NCBI GenBank assembly: GCA_040754335.1
Contig: JBFMCV010000005.1
Location: forward strand, 124,001-188,000
Length of the DNA stretch: 64,000 bases
From: Thermodesulfobacteriota bacterium
GTDB taxonomy: Bacteria; Desulfobacterota_D; UBA1144; Nemesobacterales; UBA2774
Direction of reading: 5' to 3'
In this document: piece after piece, positions 9,740 through 17,541 of the stretch
Layout of the letters: each line of letters begins with the position of its first letter
Position numbering within the stretch: the first letter of the stretch is position 1
The notes under the pieces: model-generated
The model's database searches: none
What the model saw: only the letters and a program-made list of their open reading frames with translations
Told to the model about the DNA's origin: nothing
Program-made: the position numbers and the translations under genes

Positions 9740-9774
9740 ACACACTATGTGTGTGCCTGCGGGTGCTCACCCGC
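9740..9774. repeat. Tandem ACACAC palindrome plus GCGGGTG palindrome
   Basis: Two different families abut: ACACAC-TAT-GTGTGT (9740-9754) and the perfect 7-bp palindrome GCGGGTG-CT-CACCCGC (9759-9774), then CGCACAGAATCCTGGCTAAA as in copy 1 of the second family. The close packing suggests that the elements move or insert next to one another. Confidence 0.7.
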
Positions 9775-9882
9775 CGCACAGAATCCTGGCTAAACTTACG
9801 AACTTCGACACGCTACCCTCCTTCGCTAATCCCCCGACGGCTCATAGACTTTGGGCGACCTTGCCGGATAGTCCGGAACGAA

Positions 9883-10959
9883 TTACGCGAAAGATTTAAT
9901 CTCGTCTACCTTTTTCTTGTCCAGTCTTTGAACGACTGCCTTCAGAAGCTTGACCGTGTTATCGAAGTCGTTCCTGTGAATTATCGCGTTATGGCTGTGA
10001 ATGTGACGCGTTGGGACTCCGAGCACCACGGTCGGCACGCCGTTCTTATGGAGGTGTATGACGGAGCCGTCGGTCGCTCCCCCTTCCATAGTCGTGAATT
10101 GGAGCGGTATCTTCGATTTTTTCGCCGTATCCACGACGAGGTCTCTTAACTTCAGGTTAGGTATCATTCGCGAGTCGTAGAGTAGGAGCGACGGCCCTCC
10201 GTTCAGCTTCGTAGCCGACTCGTCGGGCTTTATGCCGGGGACGTCGCCCGCTATGTCGGATTCGAGTATTATCGCGACATCAGGGCTTACCATCTCGACG
10301 CTCGTGCTCGCGCCCCTGACTCCGACCTCCTCCTGGACAGTGGCCACACCGAAGAGCGTATTGGGAAGGCTTCCCGCGGGGAGTGTCTCGAGCGCCTTGA
10401 TTACGACGGCGCAACCGACACGGTCATCGAACGCTTTGGACATGTATGTCCTGGGATTGGCAAGAATGGAGAATTCGCTCACGGGCACAATCGGGTCGCC
10501 CACCCGCACGCCCGCCTTCTCGACCTCTTTTTCCGAGGTGGAGCCGATGTCTATATACATATTCTTTCTCTGAAGGAGCTTGGTGCGCTCCTCCTGAGAG
10601 AGGAGATGAGGGGGCTTAGCCCCAATGACCCCGAGGACGTCCCCTTTATGGGTTTTCAGCACCACGCGCTGGCCTAAAAGCACATGGTCCCACCAGCCCC
10701 CGAGCGTGGTGAACCTGATAAAACCGTCTGACGATACGTGCTTCACCATGAAGCCGATCTCGTCCATGTGTCCAGCAAGCATTACTCTGGGCTCGGCAGA
10801 CCTTCCGGGCTTTTTACAAATGAGGCTCCCCATGTTGTCCTTGCTGATAGCGCCCAGGGGCTTCAGATATTTCCTTAGGACCTCGCGAATATCCGTTTCA
10901 TAGCCCGGTACGCCGTGGGACTCGGTCAATTCCTTGAGAAGTATCTCGGTCTTATCCAT
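9883..10959 (-). CDS. M42-family aminopeptidase (FrvX/YsdC/TET-like)
   Basis: 358-residue cytosolic dinuclear metallo-aminopeptidase of MEROPS family M42; relatives form tetrahedral dodecamers and trim peptides. Metal-site motifs are all present in order: GHMDEIG (His64, Asp66), FDDRVG (177-182, bridging Asp), QEEVGVRGA (catalytic and binding Glu at 210-211), SDIAGD (about 234-239) and TRHIHSHN near 317-324. The start ATG is the first in frame. It ends directly in the repeat cluster and has a divergent neighbour 153 bp upstream. Substrate specificity (glutamyl, leucyl or lysyl) cannot be told from sequence alone. Confidence 0.93.
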   Translation of the reverse strand: MDKTEILLKELTESHGVPGYETDIREVLRKYLKPLGAISKDNMGSLICKKPGRSAEPRVMLAGHMDEIGFMVKHVSSDGFIRFTTLGGWWDHVLLGQRVVLKTHKGDVLGVIGAKPPHLLSQEERTKLLQRKNMYIDIGSTSEKEVEKAGVRVGDPIVPVSEFSILANPRTYMSKAFDDRVGCAVVIKALETLPAGSLPNTLFGVATVQEEVGVRGASTSVEMVSPDVAIILESDIAGDVPGIKPDESATKLNGGPSLLLYDSRMIPNLKLRDLVVDTAKKSKIPLQFTTMEGGATDGSVIHLHKNGVPTVVLGVPTRHIHSHNAIIHRNDFDNTVKLLKAVVQRLDKKKVDEIKSFA

Positions 10960-11112
10960 TCGGTTCGCTCCCTTTGAGAAATATTTACAGATAGTTTAAT
11001 GATTTCAGTACGGATAGATAAGAATTATCACCGTTCCGGCCGTTCCCTGTCAACAGGAATGGCACCGTGCTTGCAAATCACCCCTTTGAAAGTACACTAA
11101 AATTTAAGTTTT

Positions 11113-12078
11113 ATGATAGAGTTCGACAAGGGGATCCACTTAAGGGGAACAAGCCTGTGGTTCGATTCCGAAAAGAAGGCGAAATTTTCCTTCATATCGA
11201 GCGCAAATATCGGAAGATTCGCCCCGTCCGAAAAAGTCATCGCCACACCGGAGACGTTGAGGCTCATTGAAAAAAAGATCAGGAAATCGGTCGCCCTGGC
11301 CTGCCCTTACAACAGGCCTTTCACGATCGGGAGCGCCCAGGCCGAGCTCATGCCGTCAGGGTACATGCTCGGAGCGGCACAGATAGAGATAAAGACGGCG
11401 GGCAGGTCGATCCTGTATACGGGGGACATCGGCATGAGACAATCGCTCACCGCAGAGCCGATTCGGATAAAAAGGTGTCCGATAGTTATCCTGAAGTGCA
11501 CAAAAGGTTCACCGGAATATGAATCCCCTCCGGCTGAGGACGTGATAAGGTCGCTTTCGGAATTCATAGACCGCTCGCTCTCGTCAGGGGCTGTCCCCGT
11601 GCTCCTCGCGGAAACACCGGGCGCGGCCGAGGAGCTGGTCAAGGCTCTAGGGGATGCGGGATACAGGCTCGGCGTCCACAGATCCATATACGGAGCCGTC
11701 AAGATATACGAGGAATTCGGCGTCACGTTCCAAAACTGCGAGCTGTTCGGACCTAAGAAGACAGAAGGGGCGGTCATCGTGTTCCCCCTTAACAAGGGTT
11801 CGAAAGAAATCGACGACATACGCGATAAAAAAGTCGGTGTGGTCACCGATGCGGCGCAGGACGAAATATCCTCTATAAAAAACTCGTGCAGGGCGGACGA
11901 GGTCTTTCCGCTCGGCAATCGGGCAGGCTACCGCGACCTCATCAGGTTCGTCGAATCCGTCGGCCCGGAAAAGGTCTTCCTGATAGGCGCTCACAGCGGA
12001 GGCTTCGCCCGTACGCTGCAAAAAAGAGGGTTCGAAGCCGTGCCGCTCGAAAAGCCCACACAGTTAAGACTATTTTAG
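11113..12078 (+). CDS. Degenerate metallo-beta-lactamase-fold protein (DNA ligase-associated exonuclease-like)
   Basis: 321 residues whose layout follows the MBL/beta-CASP 'ligase-associated exonuclease' family: an LWFDS strand, then VIATPET, then a GxxLGxAQ loop, YTGD, and a C-terminal Rossmann-like beta-CASP part. The metal ligands are nearly all gone. The HxHxDH motif is replaced by FISSANIGRF (27-36), the His of GHxLGSAQ by Tyr (GYMLGAAQ, 83-90), and the ETTYG motif by KCTKG (128-132); only the Asp of YTGD (105) survives. It is full length with no frameshift, so it looks like a maintained pseudoenzyme. yjbQ follows 10 bp later, probably in one operon. Confidence 0.75.
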   Translation: MIEFDKGIHLRGTSLWFDSEKKAKFSFISSANIGRFAPSEKVIATPETLRLIEKKIRKSVALACPYNRPFTIGSAQAELMPSGYMLGAAQIEIKTAGRSILYTGDIGMRQSLTAEPIRIKRCPIVILKCTKGSPEYESPPAEDVIRSLSEFIDRSLSSGAVPVLLAETPGAAEELVKALGDAGYRLGVHRSIYGAVKIYEEFGVTFQNCELFGPKKTEGAVIVFPLNKGSKEIDDIRDKKVGVVTDAAQDEISSIKNSCRADEVFPLGNRAGYRDLIRFVESVGPEKVFLIGAHSGGFARTLQKRGFEAVPLEKPTQLRLF

Positions 12079-12088
12079 GAGGCGCTAT

Positions 12089-12508
12089 ATGGCCGTGATA
12101 ACGAAGGGCATAAGGCTCCGCACGAAGGGAGAGACGGACCTCATAGATATAACTGACGAGGTCGGGGAGGGAGTGAGGGAGTCGGGGATATCTTCAGGCA
12201 TAGTGACCGTGTTCATACCGGGATCCACGGCCGGGGTGACTACGATCGAATACGAAGGCGGAGCGATACAGGATTTCAGGGATGCTATCGAAAGGATAGC
12301 CCCCAGGAACATCCGCTATCACCACGACGCGAGGTGGGGGGACGGGAACGGCTTTTCGCACGTGAGGGCAGCTCTTCAAGGTGCATCCCTCACGGTTCCT
12401 TTTTCCTCGTCGGAGCTCCTCCTCGGCACGTGGCAGCAGATAATAGTGGTCGATTTCGACAACAGGCCCCGCACGAGGGACGTCATTCTTCAGATAATCG
12501 GGGAATAG
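12089..12508 (+). CDS. yjbQ: YjbQ/UPF0047 family (secondary thiamine-phosphate synthase-like)
   Basis: 139 residues, the normal size of this family. Members have weak thiamine-phosphate synthase activity in vitro; their true role is uncertain. Conserved features visible are FIPGSTAGVTTIEYE (about 49-63) and a His-containing stretch with NGFSHVRAALQG near 95-106, where the active-site His lies, followed by GTWQQIIVVDFD. AGGAGG stands 7 bases before the ATG. It follows the MBL-like gene by 10 bp. A hairpin begins at its stop codon. Confidence 0.93.
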   Translation: MAVITKGIRLRTKGETDLIDITDEVGEGVRESGISSGIVTVFIPGSTAGVTTIEYEGGAIQDFRDAIERIAPRNIRYHHDARWGDGNGFSHVRAALQGASLTVPFSSSELLLGTWQQIIVVDFDNRPRTRDVILQIIGE

Positions 12509-12530
12509 AGACGGCCGCGGGGGCCGTCTC
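12508..12530. terminator. Hairpin between convergent yjbQ and npdG
   Basis: Perfect 9-bp stem GAGACGGCC / GGCCGTCTC with a GCGGG loop, placed exactly between two convergent genes. No T-tract follows on either strand, so it is at best a weak or factor-assisted bidirectional terminator. Confidence 0.55.
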
Positions 12531-12538
12531 CATAAGTC

Positions 12539-13198
12539 TCAAACGAACTTTACAGAAAAATGCTGGGGTTTATACCTCACGTTCAGGTTGACTATGAGGG
12601 GCGTCATCGACTCTATCATCGAGGACACCTCTAAAGAACCGGCATCCAGAACGCGGAGGTTGGGCATGTCCTCGGTCAGCTTCTTCACGACTTCCTTGGC
12701 CCCGTCGTCGTCTCCGCATATAACCACGTCGTAATCGAGCGTCCTGTCTATTTCGCTCAATTCCGTTGCCGGCAGGTTGTGATAGGCGGATACGAGCTTC
12801 GCGGTATCGGGCAGGGCTTCCTTGATCTCGAGCGCCGAGGACCCCTGGGCCGGGGGGTTGAACAGGAACGTTTTTCCCTCCCGCTTCATCGAAACAACAG
12901 GCGAAACGACGACCTGATTGGTAAAACTGTCCCTTATCTGGCTCACGGTCGCAGCCGCATGCTCGGGAGGTATGCTTATTATTACCACTTCCGCCTGCCT
13001 TGCCGCCTCCGCGTTCGGCATTCCGTGAATTTTGGGCTCTACACCCAGGGCCTTTAGTTTCTCTATGTATTCAGCGGCGATTCCCTTAGCCTTCTCGTCG
13101 CTCCTGGATCCTATGAATATCTCGTGCCCGGCTTTCGACCACCTGAGCACGAGCCCCTCGGCGATATCGCCTGTGCCGCCTAAAAGTGCTATTTTCAT
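12539..13198 (-). CDS. npdG: F420H2:NADP+ oxidoreductase (NADPH-dependent F420 reductase)
   Basis: 219 residues. The N-terminal Rossmann motif LLGGTGDIAEGLVLRWSKAG (5-24) followed by GSRSDEKA is typical of NpdG/Fno, which move hydride between NADPH and coenzyme F420. The later GDDDGAKEVV and VLDAGSLEVSSMIESMTPL stretches also follow the family. The enzyme is cytosolic and would supply reduced F420 to the LLM oxidoreductases in this window (22.9-25.1 and 52.8 kb). The gene is alone on its strand segment and convergent with yjbQ. The hydride partner cannot be proved from sequence. Confidence 0.88.
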   Translation of the reverse strand: MKIALLGGTGDIAEGLVLRWSKAGHEIFIGSRSDEKAKGIAAEYIEKLKALGVEPKIHGMPNAEAARQAEVVIISIPPEHAAATVSQIRDSFTNQVVVSPVVSMKREGKTFLFNPPAQGSSALEIKEALPDTAKLVSAYHNLPATELSEIDRTLDYDVVICGDDDGAKEVVKKLTEDMPNLRVLDAGSLEVSSMIESMTPLIVNLNVRYKPQHFSVKFV

Positions 13199-13325
13199 TT
13201 TCCGTCTCCCTTTTATAAGCTGACTTTATTTTAACAAAATAGAGATTCTAGTAAAGGGAAAGCGCGGTAGGGCAATCCCCTCGCGACTTTTTGACAATTC
13301 GGGACCGCTCTTACTTCCGAAGCGG

Positions 13326-13850
13326 TCAGAACTTCTTTTTGAAGTATAGGAAGAGGGAGAAGCTCTCCGGGTTGAAAAAGTGGTCGTCGGTCTCGAGATC
13401 CGCGTCGTGGACGGCGACGAAAGGAACGAGACCCCCGTAAAAAATCGTTTCTTTCGATTGAAACTGATCGTAATTCAGTTTGCCCTCTTCAATAAAGGCT
13501 ATCCGCGAATTAGGCAGGAACGGATTTTCATCACTCAACTCCTCCGAGACTTCAGGTTGAGTATCCGGAGAGTCGTTTTTTTCAATCGCAGCCAGCTGAA
13601 ACGTGCTATCGGGCCTGCAGAGGTTTCTCGCAGTATCGTACGAGACCTCGTCCGGCTTGCCGGGAGAGGAGTCCATCACCTCCTTTTCGAGGAGCGTACC
13701 CCTTATAGAATTATTATCTATGAAAGTGTAGTTGTAGCAGGACTGTTCGGTTCTCAAACCGAGAGAATCATCGGAATCTTCGGCGCCATGAGAGGCGGCT
13801 ACCGAAGCGAAGAACATGAGCAACGTAATTAGCGAAACCGTGAGCCTCAC
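13326..13850 (-). CDS. Small exported protein of unknown function
   Basis: 174 residues starting at a GTG with GAGG about 10 bases upstream. The first 22 residues form a signal peptide (MRLTVSLITLLMFFASVAAS, cleavage near SHGAE). The mature part is acidic (EDSDDSLGLRTEQ) and ends with hydrophobic, aromatic residues FSLFLYFKKKF, a pattern that resembles the closing beta-strand of an outer-membrane protein but is much too short to claim it. It has two Cys residues, near 38 and 78. No family recognised. There is a 131-bp gap to the alpha/beta hydrolase gene upstream. Confidence 0.65.
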   Translation of the reverse strand: MRLTVSLITLLMFFASVAASHGAEDSDDSLGLRTEQSCYNYTFIDNNSIRGTLLEKEVMDSSPGKPDEVSYDTARNLCRPDSTFQLAAIEKNDSPDTQPEVSEELSDENPFLPNSRIAFIEEGKLNYDQFQSKETIFYGGLVPFVAVHDADLETDDHFFNPESFSLFLYFKKKF

Positions 13851-13981
13851 CCTAACCTACCTCAATCCCTGAAAATTATAATCAATAGGGACAGTTAAGC
13901 GTGCCCCTATAATTTAATATAAATAGTGAGAGGCGCATTTTCAATAGATGAATTTAGGAGGGCTCTGGATTCAAGGGACCG

Positions 13982-14761
13982 CTAAGGCTCTACGGACATT
14001 AAGAAACCGGTCAATATTTCGTTGAATTCCAGGGGTCTTTCGAGCATCATGAAGTGCCCCGAGCCGTTTATGACGTGATATGACGAACCGCGGATCGAGC
14101 TGTTGAGATACTCCCCGTATTTGGTCGGCGTCAGGATATCGAGGTCCGCCGAGATGACGCACACGGGTCTCGTTATCTCGTGCACCCTGTCCATGATGTC
14201 GAACTCGTCGCACGCGACAAGGTCCCAGTAGCAGACCTCGGACGACGTCCCGAGGAGGTCTTTTCTGAATTTTTCCTTGAGCTCTGCGGGCGAATCCGGG
14301 GCGAACATCCTCCCGGGCGCTACGTCGCAGAACGCCTTATAGTCATTTTTTACGGTCTTCAGTGTTTCAGCGGATACGCGCATCCTTGCGCCCGTGCCGG
14401 CGAGGACGGAGGCCCGTATCTTTTCAGGGTGGTCGAGGGCAAAAACCATCGCTACGGCGCCGCCCATAGAGTGGCCGACCGGAATGAGGTCGCTCAAGCC
14501 GAGCGCGGTTGTGAACTCGTCGATAAACCCCTTGTAGCTCTCGATATCCCTGTAACCCGTCCCCTCTGATGCACCGTGGCCCGGAAGGTCGGGTGCAATT
14601 ACGTTATACCGGGGATCGTCCTTGAGAAGCTCAAGCTGGGGCTTCCATGTGGCGATTCGCTGGCCCGCGCCGTGGATAAGAAGCACAGTCGGGCGTGCGG
14701 GGTCGGTAACATCACCCTCAATGTAATTTATCCTGTTTCCGCCTATAGTGATTTCCGGCAT
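13982..14761 (-). CDS. Alpha/beta-hydrolase
   Basis: 259 residues with the complete alpha/beta-hydrolase layout: oxyanion-hole HGAGQ near residue 30, nucleophile elbow GHSMGG (Ser at about 97), acid Asp in ISADLDILTP, and catalytic His in GSGHFMMLERP near the C-terminus. There is no signal peptide, so it is cytosolic. The sequence is closest in style to the esterase/BioH/MhpC group, but the substrate cannot be stated. It lies 31 bp downstream of the yggU gene on the same strand and may be the tail of the maf-yggS-proC operon. Confidence 0.9.
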   Translation of the reverse strand: MPEITIGGNRINYIEGDVTDPARPTVLLIHGAGQRIATWKPQLELLKDDPRYNVIAPDLPGHGASEGTGYRDIESYKGFIDEFTTALGLSDLIPVGHSMGGAVAMVFALDHPEKIRASVLAGTGARMRVSAETLKTVKNDYKAFCDVAPGRMFAPDSPAELKEKFRKDLLGTSSEVCYWDLVACDEFDIMDRVHEITRPVCVISADLDILTPTKYGEYLNSSIRGSSYHVINGSGHFMMLERPLEFNEILTGFLMSVEP

Positions 14762-14792
14762 GACGGCCTCCGATAGAAGGGCTCAGGCGATC

Positions 14793-15077
14793 CTATGTAT
14801 CGCCGAATTTCGAAACGAGCAGGTCATAATCTTCCTTGCCTATACCAGATATTCTAATCGTTTTTAGTCTCGAGGAGTGTCCTTTTATTATATCGACATT
14901 CGATTTCGGGACTCCGAACGCCTTTGAAATGACCTCTATCAGCCGCTCGTTCGCTTTTCCTTCGACAGGAGGAGCAGATATCCTGACTTTCAGCCTCCCG
15001 TCATGAATACCCGCTATCTCGTCGCGGGACGATTTAGGCTGGACCTGGACCGTGAACGTTAGAGGAGGTTCTTTCAT
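14793..15077 (-). CDS. yggU: DUF167 (YggU/UPF0235) protein
   Basis: 94 residues with the DUF167 core: VQVQPKSSRDEIAG, LKVRISAPPVEGKANERLIE and GHSSRLKTIRISG. Biochemical role is unknown. It is in the conserved gene order yggS-proC-yggT-yggU found across many bacteria, 8 bp after yggT, so it is very likely cotranscribed with it. Confidence 0.93.
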   Translation of the reverse strand: MKEPPLTFTVQVQPKSSRDEIAGIHDGRLKVRISAPPVEGKANERLIEVISKAFGVPKSNVDIIKGHSSRLKTIRISGIGKEDYDLLVSKFGDT

Positions 15078-15085
15078 GAGACAGT

Positions 15086-15394
15086 TTACGGCATGCCCGC
15101 TTTCAAACGAATACCGTAATCGATTATGGACTGGACCAGGACCTGGTCGATAAAAAACAGAGCAATCATCACAATTATCGGTGAAAAATCTATACCGCTG
15201 ACTATAGGCATCAACCTTCTCACATACCTCAGCACTGGCTCCGTGGCCATATATAGGAACCTCACAATCGGATTATAGGGGTCAGGACTTACCCATGAGA
15301 TTATGGCCCTGGCGACTACGATAAAGATATATATGTTTATTATGTAGTGAAGGGCCTGGCCTATGCCTATCACGAGGTTTGCGACGATAAACAT
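15086..15394 (-). CDS. yggT: YggT-family membrane protein
   Basis: 102 residues with one YggT unit, two to three membrane segments and the motif ISWVSPDPYNPIVRFLYMATEP. E. coli YggT has two such units; single-unit forms are normal outside gammaproteobacteria. YggT homologues have been linked to osmotic or division phenotypes, but the mechanism is not settled. The start codon overlaps the proC stop by one base (TAATG), implying translational coupling. Confidence 0.93.
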   Translation of the reverse strand: MFIVANLVIGIGQALHYIINIYIFIVVARAIISWVSPDPYNPIVRFLYMATEPVLRYVRRLMPIVSGIDFSPIIVMIALFFIDQVLVQSIIDYGIRLKAGMP

Positions 15395-16209
15395 TATTTA
15401 TCCTCCCTGGATAACTGCCTCGAACGGTTGGTTGCCGCCTCGACGGCGGATATGACGTTAGCCCTGAACCCGCCCGCCTCGAGCTTGTGTATGCCCTCTA
15501 TGGTCGTACCGCCCGGCGAGGAGACCTTATCCTTGAGCACAGCCGGGTGGGACATTTCCTCTATTATCATTTTTGCAGTGCCGTAGACTGTCTGCGCCGC
15601 GAGTCTCAACGCAGCATCGCGAGGAAGCCCCATCTTTACGCCGCCGTCCGAGAGCGCCTCTATGAACATCGATACGAATGCGGGGCCGCTCCCACTGAGG
15701 CCGGTAACTGTGTCGAGGAGCTTCTCGTCTTCGACTATGTAGGCGATACCGACCGATTCGAATATCTTCTTTACACGCTCCCTCTCCTCGTCGCTCAGAC
15801 TGGGGCTGCAGTATAGAGCAGCGGCCCCGGCGAGGACGAGCGCGGGAGTGTTGGGCATGACGCGGACTATTTTCGCTTTCTTTTTGAGAACACCGGATAT
15901 CAGAGAGACCGGTATGCCGGCCGCGATCGAAACTAGCATCTTCTGCGCAGTAATCTTCGCTTTTATCTCATTCACCACTTTCCGGACAGTATTGGGCTTT
16001 ACGGAGAGGACGACGAGCTCGGATTTGGCCACGAGGTCTTTATTGTCGTGAGTCACTGTGACGCCGTACGCGGATTTCAGATGGTCGAGCCTTTTCTTAA
16101 CGTTATCGCTTACGATAATGTCGCTCTTCTTATACACGCCTGACGCTATGAGGCCCTTGATCAGTGCCTCCGCCATGTTCCCGCCGCCTATGAAACCTAT
16201 CTTCGCCAT
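15394..16209 (-). CDS. proC: Pyrroline-5-carboxylate reductase
   Basis: 271 residues. It catalyses the last step of proline synthesis with NAD(P)H. The nucleotide-binding GFIGGGNMAEALIKG is at residues 5-19, VMPNTPALV is near 125-133, and the C-terminal dimerisation signature SPGGTTIEGIHKLEAGGFR is intact. It sits in the yggS-proC-yggT-yggU block, and its stop overlaps the yggT start. Confidence 0.96.
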   Translation of the reverse strand: MAKIGFIGGGNMAEALIKGLIASGVYKKSDIIVSDNVKKRLDHLKSAYGVTVTHDNKDLVAKSELVVLSVKPNTVRKVVNEIKAKITAQKMLVSIAAGIPVSLISGVLKKKAKIVRVMPNTPALVLAGAAALYCSPSLSDEERERVKKIFESVGIAYIVEDEKLLDTVTGLSGSGPAFVSMFIEALSDGGVKMGLPRDAALRLAAQTVYGTAKMIIEEMSHPAVLKDKVSSPGGTTIEGIHKLEAGGFRANVISAVEAATNRSRQLSREDK

Positions 16210-16231
16210 ATTATTTTCTGCATCCTGTGTA

Positions 16232-16921
16232 TTATTGCCTCGGCCCGAAAATCGCCGAGCCTACCCTGACTATCGTGGCGCCTTCCTCGATCGCGGCCTC
16301 GAAATCGCCGCTCATTCCCATCGAAAGCTCCCTCAGTCCCGGATACGAGACGCCGAGCCTGCCGCTGAGCTCCCTGAGCGTCCGGAAATAGGGCCGGGCG
16401 CGTTCGGGATCGTCGAAATAAGGGGGCATAGTCATAAGCCCGCGGACTTCGATCGAGGGAAATTCACCGAGACTTTTTAGAAAACCCTCCGCGTCCTCCT
16501 TTTTCACTCCGCCCTTCGTCTCCTCGCCGTCCGTATCGACCTCTATCAGCACCGGCACACTGACTCCAAGAACCGAGGCCTTCTTCTCGATCTCGCGGGC
16601 GACGGTGAGTGAATCGAGGGACTGTATCAAACCGACTTCGCCTACCAGGTACTTAACCTTATTCTTCTGAAGCCGCCCTATGAAGTGCCACTCGACGCTC
16701 TCGGCGACCGTCCTTTCGATTATCTCCTTCTTGAGCCTGAATTCCTGCGCGTAATTCTCGCCGAATGTCAGGTGGCCGGCCCTCACGGCCTCGAGTATGC
16801 GCTCGGGCTCCACCCCTTTCGTGACGGCGACGAGCTTTATCCCGCTTGCGTCCCTGCCGGCTCTCGCCGCTGCTCTTTCTATCCTATCCTTAACGGACCT
16901 GAGACTGCCTGCTACATCCAT
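16232..16921 (-). CDS. yggS: PLP homeostasis protein YggS (PLPBP/PROSC)
   Basis: 229 residues, single-domain alanine-racemase-like TIM barrel. The PLP-binding Lys is in LVAVTKGVEP (about residue 35), HFIGRLQKNK is at about 98-107, and the phosphate-binding C-terminus has LSMGMSGDFEAAIEEGATIVR. Members bind PLP without a known catalytic reaction and control PLP and amino-acid balance. It is 22 bp ahead of proC and 13 bp behind maf. Confidence 0.95.
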   Translation of the reverse strand: MDVAGSLRSVKDRIERAAARAGRDASGIKLVAVTKGVEPERILEAVRAGHLTFGENYAQEFRLKKEIIERTVAESVEWHFIGRLQKNKVKYLVGEVGLIQSLDSLTVAREIEKKASVLGVSVPVLIEVDTDGEETKGGVKKEDAEGFLKSLGEFPSIEVRGLMTMPPYFDDPERARPYFRTLRELSGRLGVSYPGLRELSMGMSGDFEAAIEEGATIVRVGSAIFGPRQ

Positions 16922-16934
16922 CCTACGAGATCAA

Positions 16935-17510
16935 CTAAACGATTTCCAGTTTTTTCAACGCTGCGAGAAGCTCCGTTACGGGGAGGCCGACGACGTTCGA
17001 ATACGAGCCCTCGATGCCGCTCACGAGGAAAGAGCCTATCCCCTGAATGCCGTAGGATCCGGCCTTGTCCATAGGCTCTCCGGTCTTAATGTAACCTTCT
17101 ATTTCGGAAGCCGCAAGGGGTTTTACCCGCACCCTTGTATCGACGACTTCCGAGTGAAGCACCTCATTTTTAGGCCTTACGATCGAAAATGCCGTATATA
17201 CGTGGTGCTCTTTTCCCGAGAGCTTCCGGAGCATCGAGGAAGCCTCGTCGCGGTCTCCGGGCTTGCCGAGTATCTCGCCGTCCACGACGACTATAGTATC
17301 GGCTCCTATGACGACGATGCCGTTTCCCAGGTCCCGCGATACGGACGACGCTTTTTCGAGAGAGACCCTTAGCGCGAACTCTTCCGGAGTCTCATTTCCC
17401 GAGGCAATCTCGTGCGAAGACGGGGGCATCACCTCGAACTCGAGACCGAGCGCAGCCAGAAGCTCTTTCCGCCGTGGCGAGGAGGAGGCCAGGATGATTT
17501 TATAAGTCAT
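16935..17510 (-). CDS. maf: Maf-family nucleotide pyrophosphatase
   Basis: 191 residues. The N-terminal ASSSPRRKELLAALGLEF and central GADTIVVVDGEILGKP motifs identify the Maf/HAM1-like fold. Family members hydrolyse dTTP/UTP or modified nucleotides to monophosphates. The FAL/AL differences that separate YhdE and YceF subtypes cannot be settled here, although IQGIGSFLVSGIEGSYSNVVGLP fits the dTTP/UTP type. It is the first gene of the tight minus-strand block with yggS and proC. Confidence 0.94.
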   Translation of the reverse strand: MTYKIILASSSPRRKELLAALGLEFEVMPPSSHEIASGNETPEEFALRVSLEKASSVSRDLGNGIVVIGADTIVVVDGEILGKPGDRDEASSMLRKLSGKEHHVYTAFSIVRPKNEVLHSEVVDTRVRVKPLAASEIEGYIKTGEPMDKAGSYGIQGIGSFLVSGIEGSYSNVVGLPVTELLAALKKLEIV

Positions 17511-17541
17511 ATATTGCGACTGCAGGGCGCGTTTCCAACGA

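Larger units (their letters stand above)
9270..9882. repeat. Repeat cluster A between uvrA and the M42 peptidase
   Basis: About 610 bp without a credible gene. It holds at least five short palindromic or repeated elements, listed separately: a CTTCTTTGT hairpin, two ACACAC/GTGTGT palindromes, two GCGGGTGCTC-type palindromes each followed by the same tail CACAGAATCCTGGCTAAA, and a CTTCGACGAGCTCAGGGCGA element. The tail repeat shows that the unit is longer than the hairpin itself. Copies of the same families recur near 20.9, 25.4 and 48.4 kb. A TTGACA-like hexamer upstream of the uvrA TTG (complement near 9320) may be its promoter but has no convincing -10. Confidence 0.75.

Noticed and set aside
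9437-9774. CRISPR array
   Set aside because: Repeats are of several families, are palindromic, and lack regular spacers of equal size; no cas genes are present.
13982-14761. Assignment of the alpha/beta hydrolase as BioH or a specific esterase
   Set aside because: Only the catalytic triad and general fold are visible; no biotin genes are nearby.
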